Notes under the pieces: generated by a model
The model's input: the letters and a program-made list of their open reading frames with translations, nothing else
Told to the model about the DNA's origin: nothing
Databases searched by the model: none
Position numbers and translations under genes: made by a program
Shown: positions 35,521-45,012 of the stretch, in pieces
Numbering within the stretch: the first letter of the stretch is position 1
Layout of the letters: the number at the start of each line of letters is the position of its first letter
From: Enterococcus plantarum
Lineage (GTDB): Bacteria; Bacillota; Bacilli; Lactobacillales; Enterococcaceae
NCBI RefSeq assembly: GCF_001730295.1
Contig: NZ_MIKA01000012.1
Location: 186,001-250,000 of the forward strand
DNA length: 64,000 nucleotides
Reading direction: 5' to 3'

Positions 35521-36853
35521 ATCCGTTGAAAACAATCAACCGCAACAATTAAATCAAAAAATTATTTCTCATTATCGTTCGTTAAAAAGAAGAAATGATC
35601 TTTTTACGGTCATTTTAGTCTGGATTATTCTATCTTGTGGTTTCCTTTTTACTTTATACTTTGTAACGAATAACCATTATCCAGAAAAGATGGCTTCTTA
35701 CGACCAACAATTAGTCTCGCTTAAACAAGAACGAGCAGATATTGAGGCAGGAAAAGTAACCGAAACGAAGAAGTCGTTTGATACCATTTTACAAGAAAAT
35801 CTAGATAACTTAAAAGAGTACCCTACACAGGAAGACAATTACTCTGTTGCTATAGAAGGAACAAATAGTAATCTAGTAATCAACAAAAATAATATATTTG
35901 TCTCAGACAATGCAAATATGCTAGATGCTACAGTAAAGAGAAAAATCTATGATTTAAACAAACAATTAGCTGCTAGTACCAATGGGGCTCAATTGGAAGT
36001 CGTAACTGTTAGCCAGTTGCCTAACGGTGAAGATATTGAATCTTATGCCAATAAAATTTTCAACCAGCTGGGCATCGGCAACAAAGATGAAAATAACGGG
36101 GTCCTGTATTTGATTGCTTTAGATGAACGCGCATTTCGTTTAGAAGTAGGATATGGATTAGAAGGGTTGATCCCTGATGCCGTAGCAGACAATATCATCA
36201 ATGATGATACAGTCGTTGATGAGTTCAAAGAAGAACAATACGCTACCGCTGTCAATCAAGTGGTGGATCAAGTTTTTGCATTAATGAATACAAAAACAGC
36301 GTTGGTAGATTCTAAAATCAATCAAGTTGAAGAGCAAAAAAGCTCCGCTAAGTTTGCTCATGGAAGTCTATTGCTCTTATTGATCACTACAATAATGGTT
36401 AGTTTATTCTTTATTATCAGAGCAATTCGTGCAAGACAATCTATAAAATCAACTTACAACATGTATCAAGAACAACTAGCCGATTACACTAATGAAATCA
36501 ATCCAGCTGATACGTCATCACTTCTTGAACAAATAAAACAAACCGATTTATACTATATTATGCTAAGCGGAACCTTCTTAATTTCATCAAGAAGAGGGAT
36601 ACGTCGTGCTATTGCAAGAGGAAGACTATTAAAAAATCCAAAAGCGCAACAAAAAGCATTTGGTCGGATTTTAATTGGGGACACTCTTTATTCAGGCAAT
36701 GGGGACATTTTAACTACGGCTTATCTAGCGTCCAACTATAATTCTAATAATTGGTCGGATAATGATTCTTCTGGAAGCGGAAGCGGCGGCTCTTCTTGGG
36801 GATCTTTTGGTGGAGGTTCGTCTGGTGGTGGCGGTGCTTCTGGCGGATGGTAG
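35513..36853 (+). CDS. TPM-domain membrane protein (YgcG type)
   Basis: 446 residues; AAGGGGG lies 10 nt before the ATG. A membrane helix at about 34-55 precedes a helical linker. The TPM domain at about 120-260 (NIFVSDNANMLDATVKRKIY ... IGNKDENNGVLYLIALDERAFRLEVGYGLEG ... IPDAVADNIIND) is external. A second helix at about 285-303 is followed by a cytosolic part and a Gly/Ser-rich tail (GSFGGGSSGGGGASGGW), which is typical of this group. Some TPM proteins have phosphatase activity, but a role here is unknown. It often pairs with LemA; none is present. Confidence 0.82.
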   Translation: MYRSVENNQPQQLNQKIISHYRSLKRRNDLFTVILVWIILSCGFLFTLYFVTNNHYPEKMASYDQQLVSLKQERADIEAGKVTETKKSFDTILQENLDNLKEYPTQEDNYSVAIEGTNSNLVINKNNIFVSDNANMLDATVKRKIYDLNKQLAASTNGAQLEVVTVSQLPNGEDIESYANKIFNQLGIGNKDENNGVLYLIALDERAFRLEVGYGLEGLIPDAVADNIINDDTVVDEFKEEQYATAVNQVVDQVFALMNTKTALVDSKINQVEEQKSSAKFAHGSLLLLLITTIMVSLFFIIRAIRARQSIKSTYNMYQEQLADYTNEINPADTSSLLEQIKQTDLYYIMLSGTFLISSRRGIRRAIARGRLLKNPKAQQKAFGRILIGDTLYSGNGDILTTAYLASNYNSNNWSDNDSSGSGSGGSSWGSFGGGSSGGGGASGGW

Positions 36854-36862
36854 TTTATTAGG

Positions 36863-36890
36863 GATAACTCAATAAAAAGCTTGAGTTATC
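36863..36890 (+). terminator. hairpin after the TPM gene
   Basis: GATAACTCAA pairs perfectly with TTGAGTTATC. The tail TCTAGTTTTG is only weakly U-rich. The 3' arm contains the -35 box of the next promoter. Confidence 0.55.
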
Positions 36891-36909
36891 TCTAGTTTTG
36901 CGCTATACT
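36881..36909 (+). promoter_or_regulatory. candidate promoter of rpsD
   Basis: TTGAGT at 36881-36886, a 17-bp spacer, TATACT at 36904-36909. It would give a leader of about 300 nt before rpsD. Confidence 0.6.
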
Positions 36910-36915
36910 AATCTT

Positions 36916-37218
36916 TGTGTAAAATAATGCAGCAGAAAAATAATAGACTCGTCAACATTTCATTGCCTTGATAGATGTCTAGCTTCTAAGGCTAAAAAAC
37001 TCAATGATACGCTGAAAAATCATTGTGACAATACTTGTCGCAACAATTTTCCCTCTTATCACTCGTTTTTTGAACAAGCCTTATCAGCTTTTCTTTTCAG
37101 GTTCAACTGCGTAACCCACGGCTGCAAAGGGCGAAGGTTGAAGAATGAACTGAACGAATATGAATTTTTCAGAAGATTATTTTACTCCAAAAAAATTATT
37201 TTATTGGAGGAATTTTTA
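36916..37218 (+). ncRNA. rpsD 5' leader, probable S4 autoregulatory region
   Basis: About 300 nt of leader with no credible gene. The distal part (37090-37170) has GGTTCAACTGCGTAACCCAC, GGCTGCAAAGGGCGAAGG and TTGAAGAATGAACTGAAC, which can form stems and a pseudoknot. Firmicutes rpsD messages are known to carry an S4-binding pseudoknot in this position. I have not folded it, so the assignment rests on place, length and partial complementarity. Confidence 0.45.
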
Positions 37219-37830
37219 ATGTCACGTTATACAGGACCATCATGGAAAATCTCTCGTCGTCTAGGTATCTCTCTATCAGGAACTGGTAAAGAACTAGCAC
37301 GTCGCCCATACAAACCAGGACAACACGGACCAAACAGCCGTGGTAAAGTTTCTGAATACGGTATGCAATTAACTGAAAAACAAAAATTACGTCATATGTA
37401 CGGTATGAACGAACGTCAATTCGTTAACTTGTTTATTAAAGCAAGCAAGATCAAAGAAGGTAAACATGGTGTTAACTTCATGATCTTACTAGAACAACGT
37501 TTAGACAACGTCGTTTACCGTTTAGGTTTAGCAACTACTCGTCGTCAAGCACGTCAATTGGTTAACCACGGTCACGTGACTGTAGATGGCAAACGCGTAG
37601 ATATCCCTTCTTACCACGTTGAAGTTGGTCAAGTGATTTCTGTTCGTGAAAAATCTCAAAATGTAGTAACAATCAAAGAAGCTGTTGAAGCTACTGTTGG
37701 TCGTCCAGCATTCGTAAGCTTTGACGCTGAAAAATTAGAAGGAAGCTTCACTCGTTTACCAGAACGTGATGAGTTATATCCTGAAATCGACGAAGCTCTT
37801 GTCGTTGAATACTACAACCAAAAACTTTAA
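37219..37830 (+). CDS. rpsD: 30S ribosomal protein S4
   Basis: 203 residues from the ATG at 37219, with TTGGAGGAA upstream; the frame is open 27 codons earlier but without a ribosome site. [23 protein letters not shown] start, [16 protein letters not shown], and an S4 RNA-binding domain ([34 protein letters not shown]) at about 92-125. This is the Cys-less, zinc-free form. S4 nucleates 30S assembly and represses its own message in Firmicutes. It is monocistronic with a strong terminator. Confidence 0.97.
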   Translation: MSRYTGPSWKISRRLGISLSGTGKELARRPYKPGQHGPNSRGKVSEYGMQLTEKQKLRHMYGMNERQFVNLFIKASKIKEGKHGVNFMILLEQRLDNVVYRLGLATTRRQARQLVNHGHVTVDGKRVDIPSYHVEVGQVISVREKSQNVVTIKEAVEATVGRPAFVSFDAEKLEGSFTRLPERDELYPEIDEALVVEYYNQKL

Positions 37831-37882
37831 GATTCGATTTGGAGAAAAGCGTCACAGCTTCTCATACTTTATCGAACTTGCA

Positions 37883-37916
37883 ACCCTTGCTCACGTTGTT
37901 GGGCAAGGGTTTTTTG
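37883..37916 (+). terminator. intrinsic terminator of rpsD
   Basis: ACCCTTGC pairs with GCAAGGGT across a 12-nt loop, followed by TTTTTT. Confidence 0.85.
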
Positions 37917-37968
37917 TACAAAAAAAACAAAGATGCTTGTATCGCTATCCGCATCTTTGTTTCCTATC

Positions 37969-38640
37969 TTATTTTTGTTTTTCCAATACGCCGTCTTTCA
38001 TCACAAATACTTCGTCACAAAATTCAATCAAACGCTGATCGTGGGTCACCATGATTGTCGCTTTATTTTTTTCTTTTGTTTCTCTTGCTAAAATTTTGAC
38101 AACCTCAAATGCTCTATCTGAGTCTAAACTGGCTGTTGGTTCATCCGCTAAAATGATTGATGGATCATTATATAATGCTCTGGCAATCGCTACTCGCTGA
38201 CGTTCACCGCCAGAAATTTCATCAGGATATTTTTTCTTTAATTTCTCAATTCCTAACTCTGTTAATAACTTATTGACTTTATCCACATCTGTCTTTTCTT
38301 TTTTGACTTTATCGACCAAACGCAGTTGCTTTTCCACAGTTAAAAATGGTACTAAATTGGATGCTTGCAAAATAAACCCTATCTCAGAAAAACGAATCTT
38401 TGATCGTGTTTTTTCATTTTCTTTACTAAATGCGTCATTATTGATCTTCACTTCGCCATTTGTAGGTGTTTGTAGGCCGCCAGCAAGCGTTAAAAAGGTA
38501 CTCTTTCCTGAACCACTCGGTCCAATCACAGCCACAAATTGTCCTTTTTCCACAGAAAAATCTGTGGATTTTAATGCTTCGATCGTTGTATCTCCATCTA
38601 AGAACTGTTTATCCACAGATAAAAATTCAATAGCTTTCAT
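37969..38640 (-). CDS. ABC transporter ATP-binding protein, HrtA/LolD-like
   Basis: 223 residues. Walker A GPSGSGKST (about 39-47), Q-loop ILQASNLVPFL, signature ISGGERQRVAIARAL (about 141-155), Walker B ILADEPTASLD and H-loop VTHDQ. This is the MacB/LolD/HrtA subgroup, which works with FtsX-like permeases to expel substrates from the membrane. It follows its permease by 17 nt. The closest familiar system is the HrtBA haem exporter of lactic acid bacteria, but the ATPase alone does not fix the substrate, and no FhrR-type TetR gene is adjacent. Confidence 0.87.
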   Translation of the reverse strand: MKAIEFLSVDKQFLDGDTTIEALKSTDFSVEKGQFVAVIGPSGSGKSTFLTLAGGLQTPTNGEVKINNDAFSKENEKTRSKIRFSEIGFILQASNLVPFLTVEKQLRLVDKVKKEKTDVDKVNKLLTELGIEKLKKKYPDEISGGERQRVAIARALYNDPSIILADEPTASLDSDRAFEVVKILARETKEKNKATIMVTHDQRLIEFCDEVFVMKDGVLEKQK

Positions 38641-38657
38641 TCCATTTCACTCCTTTT

Positions 38658-39743
38658 CTATCCGATTGCTTTTAATGGATCGATTTTGACAATCGTCCGT
38701 ACTGAGAACAGTGCTCCTAATACCGCAATAATCAACATTATGCCACCAATCGACAAGAAGAATAGCCAATTCGTTTGAAATGGAACGGCAGTTGGCAACA
38801 CGAATGAAGTTCCTACTGTTCCAAGTAAGCCGATCGCTATTCCAAATACAGCCAAAACAAATGTCTGAATAATCACAGAAACCGCGATATAAAATCCGGA
38901 AATCCCCTGTGCTTTCATGATCCCGAAAATTGTTGCTTTTTGCATTGTTAGAACATAAATAAAGATCCCGATAACAATTGCTGCAATCACAATCAAAAAG
39001 CCAATCATAAAGCCAAATGTCAGTACTTGAGCATTATATCCCGGTAGTTTATTAATAAATGTTGCAATACTGTAACGAGTTAATCCGTCCCCTTTTAGAT
39101 GTACATTTTTTAACGAACCTTCTTTTGCCCGAAAAACAATCGCATTTACACGCGCATTCTCAGAAGTATCTGATTTTTCAAAGCGTATTTGTTGAAAAGC
39201 TGCTGTGGATACATATAAAACTGGCGCAACGTTAAATTTAGCATTATCTGTAAAACCAACAACTTTTAGTTTTTTATCACTGCCTGCTAATTTAATGGTA
39301 TCACCTAGTTTGACTTCATTTTCTTTTTTCAAACTATTATCCACAACGGTCTCATCTTCATTCGAAAATGCTTTTCCTTCAATAATATTCGGCATCAAAA
39401 ATTCATCTTTGTTGATCCCAAAAAAACTTGCATTGACTTTTTCTGAGCCTTTTTTATCTAATTGAATCACTGCACCAGTTTGTCCTAATGATGCTTTTTC
39501 TTTTGCTTCGACTTCATCTAGTGACTTAATGGGAATCATCGACATATTGATATTCGTATTTGATTCATCCGAAAGTACAATGCCATCCGCCTGCCATTTA
39601 TCCACAGCCGTTCGATTATCCTCAGCTAAGCCATATGCCAAACCGGTTAAAAAAAAGACTAAATAAGAAATTAAAAACATGACACTAATAATTAGTGCAT
39701 AACGCAATTTCGAGCGAGTTATTTCATTCCAAGCTAAAAACAT
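38658..39743 (-). CDS. ABC transporter permease, FtsX domain, HrtB-like
   Basis: 361 residues. Membrane helix at about 15-37 (LRYALIISVMFLISYLVFFLTGLAYGLAEDNRTA, very like HrtB). An external domain of about 190 residues follows (FFGINKDEFLMPNIIEGKAFSNEDE; VKLGDTIKLAGSDKKLKVVGF). Three C-terminal helices at about 240-265, 285-310 and 325-350 form the FtsX domain. It pairs with the ATPase downstream. Haem or a lipophilic toxic compound is the probable export substrate, inferred from similarity to HrtB. Confidence 0.85.
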   Translation of the reverse strand: MFLAWNEITRSKLRYALIISVMFLISYLVFFLTGLAYGLAEDNRTAVDKWQADGIVLSDESNTNINMSMIPIKSLDEVEAKEKASLGQTGAVIQLDKKGSEKVNASFFGINKDEFLMPNIIEGKAFSNEDETVVDNSLKKENEVKLGDTIKLAGSDKKLKVVGFTDNAKFNVAPVLYVSTAAFQQIRFEKSDTSENARVNAIVFRAKEGSLKNVHLKGDGLTRYSIATFINKLPGYNAQVLTFGFMIGFLIVIAAIVIGIFIYVLTMQKATIFGIMKAQGISGFYIAVSVIIQTFVLAVFGIAIGLLGTVGTSFVLPTAVPFQTNWLFFLSIGGIMLIIAVLGALFSVRTIVKIDPLKAIG

Positions 39744-39934
39744 AGATTCTCCTCCTCCTTATCAAACGATAAGTTTTATAAAAAAAGTATAGCAAATTTT
39801 GGCAATGACAACAAAACATCTGCTTTAATCTTGACTTTAAAAATAAAAGAACACACATTTTTCTAGTTTTCTTCTTATTTCTAAAAATTATTCTGATATA
39901 CTAAAAGACATAATGAGTAAAAAGGAGTTTGTTC

Positions 39935-40480
39935 ATGAAAAAGAAACACAGTACACTTTATACCGTAATTCAATTTTCATTTATTTTGCTACTTGCGCTT
40001 TTTTTGAGGGCTTTTGTTTTGACGCCGGTAGAAGTTGTCGGCATCTCGATGGAGCCAACTTATCATGAATCAGATCGTTTATGGCAGTCTTCTTTTCTGA
40101 ATCCCAAACGATTTGATGTAGCAACTTTCCCTAGCCCACGAGATGGCAAGCGAATCGTTAAGCGGATTGTAGGTCTGCCGGGCGACACTATTCGGATGGA
40201 AAATGATCAATTGTATATCAATGACAAAAAATATGATGAACCCTATTTAGATGAATTTAAGAACGCTTTAACAGATGGTAACCCTTTAACAACTGACTTT
40301 ACTTTAAAAAATAGCGCGACAGCACCTGCAACAGTTGTTCCTGAAGGAAAATACTTTGTGTTAGGCGATAATCGTCGGAAAACGGATGATAGTCGGTATT
40401 TTGGGTTTGTAGATAAAGAAGCGATTGTAGGGGTTGTCTACTTTCGTTATTATCCGTTGAATAAGATTGGAGTACAATAA
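39935..40480 (+). CDS. lepB: signal peptidase I
   Basis: 181 residues from the ATG at 39935, with AAAGGAG 7 nt upstream. N-terminal membrane anchor at about 9-28. The catalytic Ser38 lies in GISMEPTY and the general base Lys76 in KRIVKRIVGLPGD. Box E GDNRRKTDDSRYFG is near 148. It removes signal peptides from exported proteins such as the WxL, SagA-like and M60 proteins of this window. The size fits the short Gram-positive type. TATACT at about 39897 is a likely -10. Confidence 0.93.
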   Translation: MKKKHSTLYTVIQFSFILLLALFLRAFVLTPVEVVGISMEPTYHESDRLWQSSFLNPKRFDVATFPSPRDGKRIVKRIVGLPGDTIRMENDQLYINDKKYDEPYLDEFKNALTDGNPLTTDFTLKNSATAPATVVPEGKYFVLGDNRRKTDDSRYFGFVDKEAIVGVVYFRYYPLNKIGVQ

Positions 40481-40596
40481 ACTTATATTCTATGTATCAT
40501 AAGCTGACTTTTGGCGTGTTTTCTTATAAAAGCTGTATAATATAAAAAATATTGTACAGCTCTAGTTGCGTTTTAAGAATAGGAAGGATTGAAAAA

Positions 40597-41040
40597 ATGG
40601 ACCATTCATTGGCACTACTAGAAGGTCGCTGGGTTATACGAGGGACTAACTTTCCTCTTTGGCTATCAAAAAAACGGAGCCATCCTACTATACAATATAA
40701 GACGCTAGCAAATGATCCTCTTACGTTTTTAGATATCGTGCACTATAAAAATAATAAGGGACGGTTAAAAGAAATTATCGGAGTTGACACGTTAAAAAAT
40801 AATCGCTTTATTTGGAGAGGGCGCGGAATTTTAAACATTTTAAGTAGTACGTGGTCCGTTTTGGCTATTACAGATACTATTTTAGTAATCAAATTTGAAC
40901 AATCGTTCGTAACACCTGCCGGGATCGATATTTTAGTTCGAGAACATGCCAACATCGCCGACCCCAAAGAACTCGTTTCAACTTCTCTCGATCAATATTC
41001 TCTTACACCAAGTGAATTTGAACAATTAGTCTGGCTTTAA
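40597..41040 (+). CDS. hypothetical protein, lipocalin-like small domain
   Basis: 147 residues from the ATG at 40597, with AGGAAGG 10 nt upstream; the frame is open 15 codons earlier without a site. The start LALLEGRWVIRGTNFPLWLS, FLDIVHYKNNKG, NRFIWRGRGIL and TWSVLAITDTILVIKFEQS suggest a small antiparallel beta-barrel such as a lipocalin-like or SnoaL-like fold. There is no signal peptide. I do not recognise a named family. It ends at a strong terminator shared with the convergent UPF0637 gene. Confidence 0.65.
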   Translation: MDHSLALLEGRWVIRGTNFPLWLSKKRSHPTIQYKTLANDPLTFLDIVHYKNNKGRLKEIIGVDTLKNNRFIWRGRGILNILSSTWSVLAITDTILVIKFEQSFVTPAGIDILVREHANIADPKELVSTSLDQYSLTPSEFEQLVWL

Positions 41041-41067
41041 GAAACTTGCAATTGGCGTTGATACAAT

Positions 41068-41126
41068 AAAAAACGGAACGTGAGTGGACACAACTCTAAG
41101 AGTCACCTCCACCCACGTTCCGTTTG
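41068..41126. terminator. long bidirectional terminator
   Basis: ACGGAACGTGAGTGGA pairs with TCCACCCACGTTCCGT, with A/T runs on both sides, between two convergent genes. Confidence 0.85.
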
Positions 41127-41130
41127 TATG

Positions 41131-41754
41131 TTAATCTTTTTGCTGTAATTTAATGGCTAGTTGATATAGTGGTACTAATTCCTCATATGTTTTCAACATA
41201 TACTCACGGGCTTTTTCTGGATCGTTTAATAAATCATCTGTCTTTCTGATTATTCGACCAATCTGAAATTCGCCTTTCTTTACATCACGAAAACGAGTTA
41301 GGTGTTTCGCTAAATCTGCTTCTTTCAACGGTTCGATTTCGGGCTTTGTGTGGTCGACCGACAAGTAAAAGTCATCATCCAACTGTTCAAATAATGCTTG
41401 ATTTTCTAAGAAGGCTTGTGCGATTTCTTTTTCATTTTTTGGATTATCAATCAAGGATAACCACATGAATAAATAATCCGGCCAAATCCCTAATTGAAAA
41501 TGAGCTTCCATTTTGTATCCTCGTTTTTTCTGACTTAAAGCTGACCACGTATTTTCTGGTGGGTAAACGGTCCTACGGCGATGTTGCGCGATATGGACGA
41601 AAAATTCCGTTTCTACTTGATTCCCTAATTTTTCAGCAAAATGCTCATCTAATTCTTGAAATTTGGGTTGGATCGTCGAACGAATACCTGCCATTCTCGG
41701 ATCCAACCCTTCAATAGTAAACACATCAAAATCTTTTTCAGTAAACATCAACAT
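41131..41754 (-). CDS. UPF0637/DUF1054 (YktB-like) protein
   Basis: 207 residues. AGGAG lies 10 nt before ATG 41754; a second Met two codons on is a less well placed alternative. Family sequence FTEKDFDVFTIEGLDPRMAGIRSTIQPKF at the start, AQHRRRTVYPPENTWSA at about 54-70, HFQLGIWPDYLFMWLS at about 85-100 and a C-terminal helical segment. The family is common in Bacilli, cytosolic and of unknown role. It is followed upstream by a GNAT gene, 28 nt away, so the two may be one transcript. Confidence 0.88.
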   Translation of the reverse strand: MLMFTEKDFDVFTIEGLDPRMAGIRSTIQPKFQELDEHFAEKLGNQVETEFFVHIAQHRRRTVYPPENTWSALSQKKRGYKMEAHFQLGIWPDYLFMWLSLIDNPKNEKEIAQAFLENQALFEQLDDDFYLSVDHTKPEIEPLKEADLAKHLTRFRDVKKGEFQIGRIIRKTDDLLNDPEKAREYMLKTYEELVPLYQLAIKLQQKD

Positions 41755-41782
41755 GTATTCATTTCTCCTCTGAGCTGTTCTG

Positions 41783-42352
41783 TTAGTTATGGAGCTGCTG
41801 CCATTCTTCTAATGTAATGCCCCGCATGATATCCGTCACGATTTTTCCTTTACACATTCGAGCATTTGGAATATTGCCTTCTATTTTCATGCCGATTTTT
41901 TCCATCACGCGACCTGATTGAGGATTGTCGATATCATGAATAGCAAAAATCCGCATCAATTGTAACTCATTAAACCCTAGGCGGAGCAATTCACTGGCCG
42001 CTTCTGCTACAAATCCTTGCCCCCAAAATGCTTTATTTAACGAATAACCTATTTCAGCAATATTATGCTGCTCGACTACACGTAAGTCGATTGCTCCTAT
42101 GAGTTTTCCTGTTTCTTTTAGTTCAATGCCATATTTTCCTAGTGGCGCGGACATAAAATAGTTCGCAATACTTTCTTTTGTATCCTTAATAGACTGATGG
42201 ATGGGGAAAACATATGCGACTGTTTCTTCATCGGACCCGTATTCGTACATATCATTCGCATCGTTTAATGTGATTGGGCGCAGTTTTAAGCGATCGGTCT
42301 CCAAAAAGCGGTTCTTCGCAAAAATCAAATTCCGATTGATGACAATTTCCAT
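41783..42352 (-). CDS. GNAT acetyltransferase, RimJ/RimL-like
   Basis: 189 residues from ATG 42352, with CAGGTG 6 nt upstream; an in-frame GTG three codons earlier overlaps that site. GNAT motifs: FLETDRLKLRPITLNDANDM start, GAIDLRVVEQHNIAEIGYSLNKAFWGQGFVAEAASELLRLGF with the acetyl-CoA loop Q/G-x-x-G-x-A, and NPQSGRVMEKIGMKIEG (Asn and Ser of the Acetyltransf_3 group). It acetylates an amino group of a protein N-terminus or small molecule; the target is unknown. Confidence 0.87.
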   Translation of the reverse strand: MEIVINRNLIFAKNRFLETDRLKLRPITLNDANDMYEYGSDEETVAYVFPIHQSIKDTKESIANYFMSAPLGKYGIELKETGKLIGAIDLRVVEQHNIAEIGYSLNKAFWGQGFVAEAASELLRLGFNELQLMRIFAIHDIDNPQSGRVMEKIGMKIEGNIPNARMCKGKIVTDIMRGITLEEWQQLHN

Positions 42353-42426
42353 AAATTTCACCTGCTTTTCATACTACTTTACAGAAAGAAACTCTCAGAG
42401 GCAAGTAAAAAATAAAAAATCCAGAA

Positions 42427-43194
42427 CTAATTGCTTACCACTTCTTTAATGAATGATTTGACTTCTTCTTGTTTTCCTTCACTAAGAAGTTGAACAATTT
42501 TACTTCCTACAATCACGCCTGCACAACTTTTTCTAAAACGATCCACATGTTCTTTTGAAGAAACACCAAAGCCTGCTAAAACTGGTTTGTCACTTACACT
42601 TTGAATGTACGCTAAATGCTCATCTAAGGTTTCCTGATACTGTCGACCAGTCCCTGTCACTCCATTGACTGCCACAGCATAAATAAATCCTTCTCCAGTG
42701 GACACTAATTCCGGAATGCGTTCTTTTGGCGTAGTCAACGCTACTAAAGGAATCAACGCCACATCACTGTCTTTTAACAGCGGCTTCACTAATTCCTGAT
42801 GTTCATATGGTAAATCTGGAATGATCAATCCTAAAACATTTGTTTCCGCCAAATCTTGAACAAACATTTCCAATCCGTAGCTCAAAATTGGATTAAAATA
42901 GGTCATGATCACTAATGGTGTTGTCGTTTTTATTTGTTTTAATTGTTGGATTATTTTTCGAAGTGTCACGTTATTTGTTAAGGATTTTAGTCCAGCAACT
43001 TGAATGACAGGACCATCTGCAACAGGATCCGAAAAGGGGATGCCTACTTCGATCGCACTCGCTCCTGCATCTGTCAGTAATTGAATTTCAGAGGCTAATT
43101 GATCCAGACCTTGAGCACCTGCCATAATGTATGGTACAAAAATGGTTTCATTCGCTTGCTGCTTCTCTTTTAATTGTTTGGTTAATGATTTCAT
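42427..43194 (-). CDS. trpA: tryptophan synthase alpha chain
   Basis: 255 residues. It splits indole-3-glycerol phosphate into indole and glyceraldehyde 3-phosphate. Catalytic Glu in [21 protein letters not shown] (about 45-65) and Asp in [12 protein letters not shown] (about 125) are present, as is the phosphate loop GFGVSSKEH and VIVGSKIV. It is the last gene of the trp operon; its ATG overlaps the trpB stop by 4 nt. Complete and apparently functional. Confidence 0.96.
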   Translation of the reverse strand: MKSLTKQLKEKQQANETIFVPYIMAGAQGLDQLASEIQLLTDAGASAIEVGIPFSDPVADGPVIQVAGLKSLTNNVTLRKIIQQLKQIKTTTPLVIMTYFNPILSYGLEMFVQDLAETNVLGLIIPDLPYEHQELVKPLLKDSDVALIPLVALTTPKERIPELVSTGEGFIYAVAVNGVTGTGRQYQETLDEHLAYIQSVSDKPVLAGFGVSSKEHVDRFRKSCAGVIVGSKIVQLLSEGKQEEVKSFIKEVVSN

Positions 43195-44384
43195 CGGCTA
43201 GCCTTCCCTTCCAACAATTCTTTGATTTGCTGTACATCTTTATCCCCTCGACCTGAAAGGCAAACAATGATTTGTTTGTCTGGACCAAGATCTTTTGCGA
43301 CTTTAAGAGCGTGACTAATTGCATGAGCACTCTCTAAAGCAGGAATGATTCCTTCTGTTTGACATAAAATTTTAAAAGCCTCTAGCGCTTCTTGATCCGT
43401 AACAGATTCATAACTTGCTCTTTGTGTTTCGTTTAAATGACAATGTTCTGGTCCAAGCCCAGGATAATCTAAACCAGCTGAAATTGAGAAGGCTTCTAAA
43501 ATTTGCCCATCATCATCTTGTAGCAACTTCATCATCGCACCATGCAGGACGCCTATTTTTCCTTTATTGATCGATGCTGCATGTGATTCAGTATTCAAGC
43601 CTAATCCAGCGGCCTCAACACCAATTAGAGAAACAGCATCATTTATAAACGGATAGAAAATCCCCATTGCATTACTACCACCGCCCACACAAGCTATCAC
43701 TGCATCTGGCAGTTTAGTTTCTACTTCTAAAAATTGACGCCTAGCTTCTATCCCAATAATGCTTTGATAGTCCCGAACAATTTCTGGAAATGGATGCGGA
43801 CCTAAAACAGACCCCATCACATAATGTGTATCTTCCACATTCGCAACCCAAAAGCGTAACGCTTCATTCACTGCGTCTTTTAGTGTCTTACTACCCGATG
43901 TCACACTTTCAACTTTCGCACCTAATAATTCCATGCGAAAAACATTCAGTGATTGACGAGCTACATCGACCGCCCCCATAAAAATCGTACAGTCCATTCC
44001 AAACAATGCTGCGACTGTAGCAGTTGCTACGCCATGTTGCCCTGCTCCTGTTTCGGCAACTACTTTTTTCTTGCCCATTTTTTTCGCTAACAAAATTTGG
44101 CCAATCGTGTTATTGATTTTATGAGCACCAGTGTGGTTTAAATCTTCTCTCTTCAAATAAATCTTAGCTCCACCCGCATACTTTGTTAACCGTTCAGCAA
44201 AGTATAAAGGATTTTCCCGTCCTACATATTGTTTCAAGTAGTAATTCAGTTCTGCTTGAAATCCCTCATCGTCCTTCGAAGCTTCATAAACGTCTTCTAA
44301 TTCTTTGACGGCATACATCAATGTTTCTGGAACAAATTGACCACCGAACTCGCCATAAAACCCTTCTTTTGGTTGACTATACAT
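43191..44384 (-). CDS. trpB: tryptophan synthase beta chain
   Basis: 397 residues. It joins indole and serine using PLP. The PLP lysine is in [13 protein letters not shown] (about 80-92). The phosphate-binding [10 protein letters not shown] is at about 228-237 and the monovalent cation region [11 protein letters not shown] at about 300. It starts 37 nt after trpF with AGGAGG upstream and overlaps trpA by 4 nt, which favours equal production for the alpha2-beta2 complex. Confidence 0.97.
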   Translation of the reverse strand: MYSQPKEGFYGEFGGQFVPETLMYAVKELEDVYEASKDDEGFQAELNYYLKQYVGRENPLYFAERLTKYAGGAKIYLKREDLNHTGAHKINNTIGQILLAKKMGKKKVVAETGAGQHGVATATVAALFGMDCTIFMGAVDVARQSLNVFRMELLGAKVESVTSGSKTLKDAVNEALRFWVANVEDTHYVMGSVLGPHPFPEIVRDYQSIIGIEARRQFLEVETKLPDAVIACVGGGSNAMGIFYPFINDAVSLIGVEAAGLGLNTESHAASINKGKIGVLHGAMMKLLQDDDGQILEAFSISAGLDYPGLGPEHCHLNETQRASYESVTDQEALEAFKILCQTEGIIPALESAHAISHALKVAKDLGPDKQIIVCLSGRGDKDVQQIKELLEGKASR

Positions 44385-44421
44385 AATTTTCCTCCTTATA
44401 ATTTAAAACCTAGCAAACGAG

Positions 44422-45012
44422 CTAGACAGATTCCCTTAAAAATGCAATGATTTTTTTTAGATCTTTTTCTCCAGTTGTTTCAACACCACTGGATACATCG
44501 ACTGCATATGGATTAAATGTTCGTTTGGCTTTTTGGACATTCTCTGGCGTTAGGCCTCCCGCGATGATTATTTTTTTGTTTTTTATGGAACTTGTATCAA
44601 GTTGTTGCCAATCGAACACTTCCCCGTTTCCCCCCACAAATTGCTTCGGTGGGGCATCAAATAGTAGAAATTCCGCCGATGTTTCCTGAATCATGTTTTC
44701 TTGTGTTGCCCCGTCGACAGGTATTGCTCGAATGAGTGGAACTGAAAAACGCTCCGAAGGTACTGTCCCATGAATCTGTACTATATCTAGGTTTGCTTCC
44801 TGAATTATTCTTTCAACTTCTGACAGACTTGGCGAAACAAAGACACCCACTTTTTTTACTTCTTCTGGTACATTTTTTGTGATTTCTTTTGTTTTTTTAG
44901 CAGTTATTTGGCGTTTACTTTCTGCAAAAACAAAACCAAGATAACTTGCACCATATGCTACTGCAGTATCTACTTGTTCTTGTGTTTTTAACCCACAAAT
45001 TTTTACTTTCAT
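44422..45012 (-). CDS. trpF: phosphoribosylanthranilate isomerase
   Basis: 196 residues, slightly short but complete. It carries out the Amadori rearrangement of phosphoribosyl anthranilate. Catalytic Cys in KICGLKT (4-10) and Asp in LLFDAPPKQFVGGNG (about 122), and the phosphate loop GGLTPENV (about 152) are all present. It overlaps the trpC stop by 4 nt. In some bacteria trpC and trpF are fused; here they are separate. Confidence 0.95.
   Translation of the reverse strand: MKVKICGLKTQEQVDTAVAYGASYLGFVFAESKRQITAKKTKEITKNVPEEVKKVGVFVSPSLSEVERIIQEANLDIVQIHGTVPSERFSVPLIRAIPVDGATQENMIQETSAEFLLFDAPPKQFVGGNGEVFDWQQLDTSSIKNKKIIIAGGLTPENVQKAKRTFNPYAVDVSSGVETTGEKDLKKIIAFLRESV

Noticed and set aside
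36916-37218. 27-codon N-terminal extension of S4 or a leader peptide ORF
   Set aside because: The S4 start MSRYTGP is invariant and has TTGGAGG; the upstream part fits an RNA leader better.
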